From contig JAQURV010000003.1 of the NCBI GenBank assembly GCA_029004355.1, positions 1 through 38,084 on the forward strand: a DNA stretch of 38,084 nucleotides. The letters run 5' to 3'. Made by a program: the position numbers and the translations under genes. Shown here one piece after another: positions 7,197-13,331 of this stretch; positions within the stretch are counted from its first letter, which is position 1; each line of letters opens with the position of its first letter. The stretch comes from Candidatus Omnitrophota bacterium (GTDB taxonomy: Bacteria; Omnitrophota; Gorgyraeia; 2-01-FULL-45-10). The notes beneath the pieces were generated by a model that worked only from the letters and a program-made list of their open reading frames with translations, had not been told where the DNA came from and did no database searches.

Positions 7197-7200
7197 TCCG

Positions 7201-7941
7201 ATGCTACTAAAAGATAAGGTTGCTATTGTTACAGGAGGCGCCAGAGGGATAGGGAGGGAGATAGCCCTCCTATTCGCGAAGGAAGGCGCTAATGTAGGTC
7301 TGTGCGATGTAAATGCCGATGCCCTTGCTTTGACCCAGAAAGAGATAGAGGCGCTGGGCAGACTCGCCATAACCGGCGTTGTGGATGTGACAAAGTCCGA
7401 CCAGGTCGAAACATTCACCCAAAAAACCCTTGACAAATTTGGTAAAATAGATATACTTGTTAACAATGCGGGCATCACCAGGGATGGGCTTCTTGTAAGG
7501 ATGTCCGAATCTGACTGGGATGCGGTCCTCGCCGTTAATCTTAAAGGCGCGTTCAATTGTATTAAGGCCGTATCCAAGATAATGATGAAGCAGCGGGATG
7601 GCAGGATTGTGAACATGGCCTCTATAATAGGTATAATGGGCAATGCCGGCCAGGCAAATTACGCTGCGTCAAAGGGTGGTCTGATAGCGCTGACCAAAAC
7701 CGTTGCCAAGGAGCTCTCATCCAGGAATGTCAGGGCCAATGCCATCGCTCCCGGTTTCATCCAGACAGATATGACCGCCAAGCTTTCCGATAATGTCAAG
7801 AGCGAGATGCTTAAATTTGTTCCACTCGCTAAATTCGGAACGGTCCAGGATGTAGCCAACCTCGCCTTATTCTTAGCAAGCGATAATTCGTCCTATATCA
7901 CGGGACAGGTTATACAAGTTGACGGTGGAATGGTAATGTAG
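7201..7941 (+). CDS. fabG: 3-oxoacyl-[acyl-carrier-protein] reductase FabG
   Basis: A 246-residue short-chain dehydrogenase/reductase. It shows the nucleotide-binding TGGARGIG (11-18), NNAG (about 88-91), the catalytic triad Ser141, Tyr154 and Lys158 (NMASIIG...YAASK), and the C-terminal SSYITGQVIQVDGGMVM typical of FabG. It reduces 3-oxoacyl-ACP to 3-hydroxyacyl-ACP with NADPH in the elongation cycle of type II fatty acid synthesis. It is the first gene of fabG-acpP-fabF, and its translation start is preceded by a G-run Shine-Dalgarno embedded in the structured leader, so this operon is probably regulated at initiation of translation. Confidence 0.95.
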   Translation: MLLKDKVAIVTGGARGIGREIALLFAKEGANVGLCDVNADALALTQKEIEALGRLAITGVVDVTKSDQVETFTQKTLDKFGKIDILVNNAGITRDGLLVRMSESDWDAVLAVNLKGAFNCIKAVSKIMMKQRDGRIVNMASIIGIMGNAGQANYAASKGGLIALTKTVAKELSSRNVRANAIAPGFIQTDMTAKLSDNVKSEMLKFVPLAKFGTVQDVANLALFLASDNSSYITGQVIQVDGGMVM

Positions 7942-7966
7942 GTAGTGAAAAAAACAAGGAGGGAAA

Positions 7967-8206
7967 ATGGAAGTATCTCAGGATAAGATCAGGCAGATAA
8001 TAGCGGACCAGCTTGGTGTTAAGAAAGAAGAAGTTACCGATGGCGCGAAATTTGTCGATGATTTAGGAGCGGATTCGCTCGATACGGTCGAGCTTGTTAT
8101 GGCCCTGGAAGAAGAGTTCGGGATAGAGATACCGGACGAAGAAGCGGAAAAGCTCGTTACTGTCGGAGACGCTCTGAGGTACATAGAAGAGAAGGCCGGG
8201 AAATAA
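7967..8206 (+). CDS. acpP: Acyl carrier protein
   Basis: A 79-residue acidic protein of standard ACP length. The phosphopantetheine attachment site is Ser37 in [21 protein letters not shown]. It carries growing acyl chains during type II fatty acid synthesis and sits between fabG and fabF, the usual arrangement. A strong Shine-Dalgarno (AAGGAGGG) precedes the ATG by a few bases, consistent with the high expression expected of ACP. Confidence 0.97.
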   Translation: MEVSQDKIRQIIADQLGVKKEEVTDGAKFVDDLGADSLDTVELVMALEEEFGIEIPDEEAEKLVTVGDALRYIEEKAGK

Positions 8207-8218
8207 ACCCGTACAATA

Positions 8219-9478
8219 ATGCAAAATAGACGACGAGTTGTTGTAACGGGTCTCGGCGCGATATCTCCGATAGGCAACACGATAGACGAGCTTTGGAAAT
8301 CTCTTCTCGAAGGCAAAAGCGGCGTAAGACGCTTGACCTGTTTTGACCCCACTCACTTTACCTCAAAGATAGCGGCAGAAGTAAGGAATTTCGATCCATC
8401 CCCGTATCTTTCCCCAAAGGAGATCAGGCGGATGGATCGGTTTGTCCAATTTGCCGTATGCTCAGCCAAGATCGCAATGGCCGATTCCGGTATCCATCTG
8501 GATAAAGAGGATAGGAACAATATCGGAGTTCTGATCGGTTCCGGTATCGGCGGATTACATACGGTCGAGGCCGAGCACAGGCAATATATCGCTCTGGGTC
8601 CGGAAAAAGGACCTGGCAGGATATCCCCATTCCTCATACCGATGCTTATAGTCAATATGGCTTCGGGTCAGACATCTATCACCCTGGGCCTGAAAGGGCC
8701 CAATTCAGCTGTTGCTACCGCGTGTGCCACTTCGAATCACGCAATAGGGGATGCTTTACGGATAATACAGAGGGGCGAGGCCGAGATCATGGTCTGCGGA
8801 GGCACCGAAGCAGCCACTACCCACATGGGTTTCGGCGGTTTCTGCGCGCTTAAAGCGCTTTCCACGGGCTACAACGACCATCCGGAAAAGGCCTCACGGC
8901 CGTTCGATAAGAATAGGGACGGTTTTGTGATGGGTGAGGGCGCGGGTATAATCATATTAGAAGAAGCCGAGCGCGCTGTTAAGAGGGGCGCGAAGATATA
9001 CTGTGAACTTGTCGGTTACGGCATGAGCGGTGACGCGTATCATATGACAGCGCCGGATCCGGATGGGGACGGCGGAGTCAGGTGCATGACAGCGGCCATC
9101 AAGGATGCGGGGCTGAAGCCGAAGGACGTAGATTACATAAACGCGCACGGCACATCGACGTATTATAATGACAAGATAGAAACCGCTGCTATAAAGAAAG
9201 TATTCGGAGACCATGCGAAGAAGCTTGCGATAAGTTCTACAAAATCCGTTATGGGCCATCTGTTGGGGGCCGCGGGCGGCGTGGAATTGATCGCCTCGGC
9301 CTTGGCTATAAAGGAAGGCATCATACCACCTACTATAAATTATGAGACCCCGGACCCCGAATGTGACCTCGATTATGTCCCGAATAAACCCCGAGCCGCG
9401 AAGATCAAAGTAGCGATGTCCAACGCGTTAGGTTTCGGCGGACATAATGCGGCGCTGATTATCAGGAAATTTGCATGA
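8219..9478 (+). CDS. fabF: 3-oxoacyl-[acyl-carrier-protein] synthase II FabF
   Basis: A 419-residue beta-ketoacyl-ACP synthase of the KAS I/II type. The catalytic Cys is C169 in [17 protein letters not shown], and the two catalytic His lie in NAHGTST and in the [14 protein letters not shown] segment. The N-terminal [14 protein letters not shown] and the C-terminal [14 protein letters not shown] are diagnostic. It condenses malonyl-ACP with acyl-ACP. It starts 12 bases after acpP; no separate promoter is visible, so it belongs to the fabG transcript. fabD and fabH are not nearby. A palindromic intergenic stretch follows. Confidence 0.96.
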   Translation: MQNRRRVVVTGLGAISPIGNTIDELWKSLLEGKSGVRRLTCFDPTHFTSKIAAEVRNFDPSPYLSPKEIRRMDRFVQFAVCSAKIAMADSGIHLDKEDRNNIGVLIGSGIGGLHTVEAEHRQYIALGPEKGPGRISPFLIPMLIVNMASGQTSITLGLKGPNSAVATACATSNHAIGDALRIIQRGEAEIMVCGGTEAATTHMGFGGFCALKALSTGYNDHPEKASRPFDKNRDGFVMGEGAGIIILEEAERAVKRGAKIYCELVGYGMSGDAYHMTAPDPDGDGGVRCMTAAIKDAGLKPKDVDYINAHGTSTYYNDKIETAAIKKVFGDHAKKLAISSTKSVMGHLLGAAGGVELIASALAIKEGIIPPTINYETPDPECDLDYVPNKPRAAKIKVAMSNALGFGGHNAALIIRKFA

Positions 9479-9570
9479 TTAGTGGATAGTTAATAGCGGA
9501 GAGTGGATAGGTAAGGCAGGCCGTATTTTTTATTTTTCTATTCACTAAGCACTATTCGCTAAAGTCAGTA
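9479..9570. repeat. Imperfect palindromic intergenic repeat
   Basis: Words TTAGTGGATAG and TAGCGGAGAGTG on the left (about 9479-9510) recur as imperfect reverse complements (CTATTCACTAA and CACTATTCGCTA) at about 9538-9562, around a T-rich centre. It resembles the small palindromes found elsewhere in this window but has a different sequence. It separates the fab operon from the acyl-CoA dehydrogenase cluster. The strong Shine-Dalgarno AAAGGAGG (9571-9578) follows. Confidence 0.45.
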
Positions 9571-9583
9571 AAAGGAGGCAATT

Positions 9584-10741
9584 ATGGACTACCTACTTAA
9601 TGAACAACAGATAATGATAAGGGACCTTGCGCGTAAGATCGCGCGGGAGAAGATAAAGCCGATAGCCGCGAAGTACGATGAGACCGAGGAATTCGCCTGG
9701 GAGATAGTGAAGGTGCTGTCCGATAGCGACCTGTTCGGGATCTACATACCGGAGGCATATGGCGGCTTTGGCGGCGGCGTTATGGATATGTGCCTTGTCG
9801 CGGAAGAGCTTTCGAAGGCCTGCGGCGGCATAGCGCTTGGATTTGCCGCTACGGCGCTTGGCACGTTCCCGATACTTCTTTACGGCAGCGAAGAACAGAA
9901 GAAAAAGTATCTGCCCGACATAGCAAAAGGAAAGAAACTCGCATCCTTCTGTATCACAGAAGCCGAGGCGGGTTCGGATGCAGGCTCCATAAAGACGACA
10001 GCTAAAAAAGACGGTGATCATTATATCCTGAACGGGACGAAACAGTGGATAACGAATGCCGGTGAGGCGGAGATATACACTGTTATAGCGATGACAGATA
10101 AGACAAAAGGCGCGCGCGGGGCAAGCGCCTTTATAGTTGAAAAAGGTATGAAGGGCATCGACTTCGGCAAGAAAGAGAAGAAGCTGGGGATCCGCGCCTC
10201 GGCTACCCGCGAGGTCATATTTACCGATTGCAGGATCCCGAAGGCGAACCTGATCTCCAAGGAGGGGATGGGCTTTATCGTTGCGATGAAGACTTTCGAT
10301 AATTCACGCCCGGGAGTTGCGGCACAGGCGCTGGGGATAGCGCAGGGAGCCATCGACCACGCTGTCGAGTACGCGAGGAAGCGCGTCCAGTTCGGACAGC
10401 CGATATCGAGTTTCCAGGCGATCCAGCACATGCTCGCGGATATGGCGACCCAGACCGAAGCGGCGCGCGCGCTCGTATACGCGACCGCGAGGATGGTTGA
10501 CTCCGGAGCAAAGTCCGTCGCGAAAGAATCGGCGATGGCAAAGATGTTCGCTTCGGATGTCGCGATGAAGGTAACTGTCGACGCGATCCAGATATTCGGC
10601 GGGTACGGATATATGAGAGATTATCCGATCGAGAAATATATGCGCGACGCGAAGATCACCCAGATATATGAAGGCACAAACCAGGTCCAGCGCAATGTCA
10701 TCGCGCTCAACCTGATCAAAGAGAGCATTAAGGGCGAATGA
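9584..10741 (+). CDS. Acyl-CoA dehydrogenase
   Basis: A 385-residue flavoprotein of the acyl-CoA dehydrogenase family, full length, with the N-terminal helical, middle beta and C-terminal helical domains. Signatures are CITEAEAGSDAGSIKTTA (FAD and substrate region), WITNAGEAE, the C-terminal GGYGYMRDYPIEKYMRDAK and QIYEGTNQVQR, whose Glu is the usual catalytic base of short-chain enzymes. It oxidises acyl-CoA, or in a bifurcating complex reduces enoyl-CoA, exchanging electrons with ETF. Its stop overlaps etfB by ATGA, and etfB and a ferredoxin-fused etfA follow, so the three form one complex. Short-chain substrate (butyryl-CoA-like) is inferred from context. Confidence 0.93.
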   Translation: MDYLLNEQQIMIRDLARKIAREKIKPIAAKYDETEEFAWEIVKVLSDSDLFGIYIPEAYGGFGGGVMDMCLVAEELSKACGGIALGFAATALGTFPILLYGSEEQKKKYLPDIAKGKKLASFCITEAEAGSDAGSIKTTAKKDGDHYILNGTKQWITNAGEAEIYTVIAMTDKTKGARGASAFIVEKGMKGIDFGKKEKKLGIRASATREVIFTDCRIPKANLISKEGMGFIVAMKTFDNSRPGVAAQALGIAQGAIDHAVEYARKRVQFGQPISSFQAIQHMLADMATQTEAARALVYATARMVDSGAKSVAKESAMAKMFASDVAMKVTVDAIQIFGGYGYMRDYPIEKYMRDAKITQIYEGTNQVQRNVIALNLIKESIKGE

Positions 10742-11520
10742 ATATAATTGTCTGCATAAAACAGGTCCCCAATACTACCGACGTCAAGATCGATCCGGTC
10801 ACGAATACGCTGATACGCGACGGCGTAGAGAGCGTCATAAACCCGTTCGATTGTTACGCTATCGAGGAGGGTGTCCGTCTGAAAGAGCGGTTCGGCGGCA
10901 AGGTCACGGTCGTAACGATGGGGCCGCCGCAGGCCGAGAATGCGCTCAAAGAGGCTGTTTCTCTGGGCTGCGACGAGGCGATACTCGTAAGCGACAGGAA
11001 GTTCGCGGGCTCCGATACATGGGCGACCAGTTACACGCTCTCATCCGCGATAAAGAAGATCGGATTATTCGATGTCATCCTTTGCGGGAAACAGGCCTCG
11101 GATGGCGATACGGCCCAGGTCGGCCCCGGCATATCGACGCACCTGGACATTCCGCAGGTTACTTATGTCAAGAAGATAGAGGATATCTCCGGCAATAAGG
11201 CGAAGGTAGAGCGTATGACCGAAGAAGGGTATGATGTCGTGGAGGCGCCGCTTCCGTGCCTCTTTACCGTAGTCAAAGAGATCAATACGCCCCGGATCCC
11301 TTCCTTAAAGGGCATGATGAAGGCAAAGTCGGCCAAGATCGTCAAGTGGACGGCCGAGGATATAAAAGCTGAGCCCAAGTCGCTCGGACTTGACGGTTCC
11401 CCGACGAGGGTCGTCAAGATATTTACGCCTACGCCCAGAAAAGGCGGCGAGATGTTAAAGGGTGACACCTCTGATGTGGCGAAAGAATTGGTCGAATTAT
11501 TAAAAGATATAGTGATCTGA
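10738..11520 (+). CDS. etfB: Electron transfer flavoprotein beta subunit
   Basis: A 260-residue EtfB. It starts MNIIVCIKQVPNTTDVKIDP and contains NPFDCYAIEEGVRLKE, VVTMGPPQAENALKEAVSLG and the DGDTAQVGPGISTHLDIP segment characteristic of the family. EtfB binds AMP in classical ETFs or a second, bifurcating FAD with NADH in the bifurcating group. It overlaps the dehydrogenase by 4 bases and is followed after 1 base by etfA, indicating stoichiometric co-translation. The sequence alone does not prove bifurcation. Confidence 0.95.
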   Translation: MNIIVCIKQVPNTTDVKIDPVTNTLIRDGVESVINPFDCYAIEEGVRLKERFGGKVTVVTMGPPQAENALKEAVSLGCDEAILVSDRKFAGSDTWATSYTLSSAIKKIGLFDVILCGKQASDGDTAQVGPGISTHLDIPQVTYVKKIEDISGNKAKVERMTEEGYDVVEAPLPCLFTVVKEINTPRIPSLKGMMKAKSAKIVKWTAEDIKAEPKSLGLDGSPTRVVKIFTPTPRKGGEMLKGDTSDVAKELVELLKDIVI

Positions 11521-11521
11521 T

Positions 11522-12724
11522 ATGGCAAGCTCAATACAGATACTTCTCGATAAATGCACCGGTTGCACGCTATGCGTGAAGGCATGTCCCTTCGGCGCGA
11601 TCCACATCGCCAATAAGAAGGCCGTGATCGACATGGGAAAATGCAACTTATGCGGCGCATGCGTACCGGTATGCAAATTCAAGGCGATCAAGCTCAATAA
11701 AGAAGCCGCCGCGAAACGGGACCTCTCCATTTATAAGGATGTCTGGGTCTTTTGTGAGCAGAAGAAGGGTGTCATTCAGACGATATCGTTCGAACTGCTC
11801 GGCGAAGGGAAGAAGCTTGCCAAGAAACTTGGCGTGAAACTCTGCGCCGTGATACTGGGCCATGAGATAGAGCCGAAGATAGAAGATCTTTCGCACCGCG
11901 GCGCCGACAAAATTTACATCATAGATGCGCCTGAGCTTAAATCTTACCAGGACGATCCTTACACAAATGTCCTTGTAGAGCTCGTAAAAGAATATAAGCC
12001 GGAAGTGCTGTTATGCGGCGCTACGACTATAGGCAGGAGCCTTGTGTCGCGCGTTGCGGTGAAGATAGACGCGGGTCTCACCGCTGACTGCACGGGACTC
12101 GACATAGACGAGAAAGAGAGGCTCCTCCTCCAGACGCGCCCCGCATTCGGCGGGAATATCATGGCAACTATCATAACGCCGAACCACAGGCCCCAGATGT
12201 CGACTGTCCGGCACAAGGTGATGAAAGAAGCCGAGATCCACAAGGGCCACAAGGCGGAGGTTATCCGGAAGAAATATCCCGCGGACCTTTTAAAGTCACG
12301 CACCACGCTTCTCGATATAGTCGAGGAGATCGAAGAGACGGTGAACCTTGCCGAAGCCGACATCATAGTATCGGGCGGCAGGGGGATAGGCGGACCGGAA
12401 AACTTCAGCATCATAAAAGAGCTCGCCAAAGTCCTTGGCGCTGCGGTCGGCGCTTCGCGTGCCACAGTGGACGCCGGCTGGATACCGTATTCGCACCAGG
12501 TAGGCCAGACGGGCAAGACCGTATGCCCGAAACTCTACATAGCCTGCGGCATAAGCGGCCAGATACAGCATTTGATAGGTATGCAGTCGTCAAAAGTCAT
12601 AGTGGCCATAAACAAAGACCCCGACGCCCCCATCTTCAAAGTCGCCACCTATGGTATAGTGGGCGACCTATTCGAGATCGTCCCCGCGCTAACCAAAGAA
12701 TTCAAAAAAGTCCTCAAAAAATAA
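11522..12724 (+). CDS. etfA: Electron transfer flavoprotein alpha subunit with N-terminal 2[4Fe-4S] ferredoxin domain
   Basis: A 400-residue EtfA with an added ferredoxin domain at residues 1-65. Two CxxCxxCxxxC motifs (C12, C15, C18, C22 and C41, C44, C47, C51) should bind two [4Fe-4S] clusters. The EtfA core follows, ending in the FAD-binding region SGGRGIGGPENF...GASRATVDAGWIPYSHQVGQTGKTVCPKLYIACGISG. Family knowledge: ferredoxin-fused EtfA occurs in bifurcating complexes such as caffeyl-CoA reductase (CarE). With the acyl-CoA dehydrogenase upstream, an NADH/enoyl-CoA/ferredoxin bifurcating complex is inferred. The gene ends just before a large palindrome. Confidence 0.94.
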   Translation: MASSIQILLDKCTGCTLCVKACPFGAIHIANKKAVIDMGKCNLCGACVPVCKFKAIKLNKEAAAKRDLSIYKDVWVFCEQKKGVIQTISFELLGEGKKLAKKLGVKLCAVILGHEIEPKIEDLSHRGADKIYIIDAPELKSYQDDPYTNVLVELVKEYKPEVLLCGATTIGRSLVSRVAVKIDAGLTADCTGLDIDEKERLLLQTRPAFGGNIMATIITPNHRPQMSTVRHKVMKEAEIHKGHKAEVIRKKYPADLLKSRTTLLDIVEEIEETVNLAEADIIVSGGRGIGGPENFSIIKELAKVLGAAVGASRATVDAGWIPYSHQVGQTGKTVCPKLYIACGISGQIQHLIGMQSSKVIVAINKDPDAPIFKVATYGIVGDLFEIVPALTKEFKKVLKK

Positions 12725-12918
12725 TTTTTCGATAAGCATAAGAATGTGCTGTGTCGAGTGGTTCGCAGGGACGCGAAATTTTCAGCCATGTGAAAATTTC
12801 GCTCGATAAAAGTTCTCGTACGCTGCCTCGAACTTTTAACGCCCTGCTCGCCTCGCTTCGCTCGGCGAAGCGGGCTCACCACATCGCCACACCACATTCT
12901 TACAGCCATCGAAAAATT
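12723..12918. repeat. Large palindromic element with three internal hairpins, left of the giant gene
   Basis: The closing helix is AATTTTTCGAT (12723-12733) with ATCGAAAAATT (12908-12918), then TAAGAATGTG (12739-12748) with CACATTCTTA (12893-12902). Inside are three perfect hairpins: 12773-12784 with 12791-12802 (loop GCCATG), 12807-12815 with 12830-12838, and 12854-12861 with 12865-12872. Bases 12744-12772 match, in inverted orientation, 28 of 29 bases at 26596-26624 beyond the giant gene, and the GCCATG loop is shared too. It starts at the etfA stop and could also act as a transcription barrier. Confidence 0.75.
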
Positions 12919-12970
12919 ATTTCTTTCGGTAGCATACGAGGACAAATTTTTTGAGTAAAGTGGTTGGTTA

Positions 12971-13122
12971 AAACCTAAAACTCAAGTTATGTGAGCGCAA
13001 TAAAAATGTTAGGTTTTTTGTGAGAAGAAAAACGGCCCCCGACTATAGCTAGAGAAGGTTGGGGAAACATTTTTCTTGCCACCTTTTTAGGTGGTTGCGC
13101 GAACATAACGAGTTTTAGGTTT
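12971..13122. ncRNA. Candidate structured RNA or palindromic element (three-way junction)
   Basis: A long closing helix is formed by AAACCTAAAACTC (12971-12983) with GAGTTTTAGGTTT (13110-13122), GTTATGT (12986-12992) with ACATAAC (13103-13109), and CGCAA (12996-13000) with TTGCG (13095-13099). Inside, AAAAATGTT (13002-13010) pairs with AACATTTTT (13066-13074), continuing to CCCCGAC with GTTGGGG. A side hairpin CCACCT-TTTT-AGGTGG sits at 13079-13094. A 25-bp closing stem plus a branched interior suggests either a small RNA or a non-autonomous mobile palindrome. No promoter is obvious and the strand is undetermined. Confidence 0.5.
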
Positions 13123-13198
13123 GAATCAGCTGGAATCCCCGTAAAAATTTGGCTGGCAGGCAAATTTGTTAAGCTATCCAAAAGCTTGTTTTGCGCCC

Positions 13199-13227
13199 TT
13201 GTCAATATTGATATTATAGGGTAAACT
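13199..13227 (+). promoter_or_regulatory. Possible promoter of the giant gene
   Basis: TTGTCA (13199-13204), a 17-base spacer and TAAACT (13222-13227). The boxes are imperfect but lie at the right place, giving a leader of roughly 100 bases before the ATG at 13332. A predicted start near 13234 would put the first GACGCTAG word at the very 5' end of the transcript. Confidence 0.4.
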
Positions 13228-13248
13228 TATATTGTAGACGCTAGGAAT

Positions 13249-13292
13249 AAATATACTTGTCAGAACCTATACGTTCGACAGGTATATTTTTT
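13249..13292 (+). terminator. Terminator-like hairpin in the giant-gene leader (possible attenuator)
   Basis: AAATATACTTGTC (13249-13261) pairs with GACAGGTATATTT (13277-13289) with one T.G wobble, and GAAC/GTTC extends the stem inside. A run of six T (13287-13292) ends the hairpin. It lies between the possible promoter and the giant gene's start, so it could attenuate transcription. The stem is AT-rich, which weakens a strict terminator reading. Confidence 0.5.
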
Positions 13293-13331
13293 CGGATGTT
13301 TTTAAAAATCTTTAAAAAGGTGCTATTAGAT

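Noticed and set aside
12739-12902. Insertion sequence with terminal inverted repeats
   Set aside because: No transposase frame lies within or next to it; treated as a palindromic repeat instead.
12971-13122. 6S RNA, SRP RNA or tmRNA
   Set aside because: Length and motifs do not fit: there is no SRP tetraloop core, no tmRNA Ala acceptor and tag frame, and it is shorter than typical 6S RNA with no supporting conserved sequence.
13257-13331. TTG 13257 or ATG 13296 as start of the giant gene
   Set aside because: TTG 13257 lies within the stem of the leader hairpin and neither site has a Shine-Dalgarno. ATG 13332 has AAAAAGGTG at proper spacing and leads directly into the signal segment.
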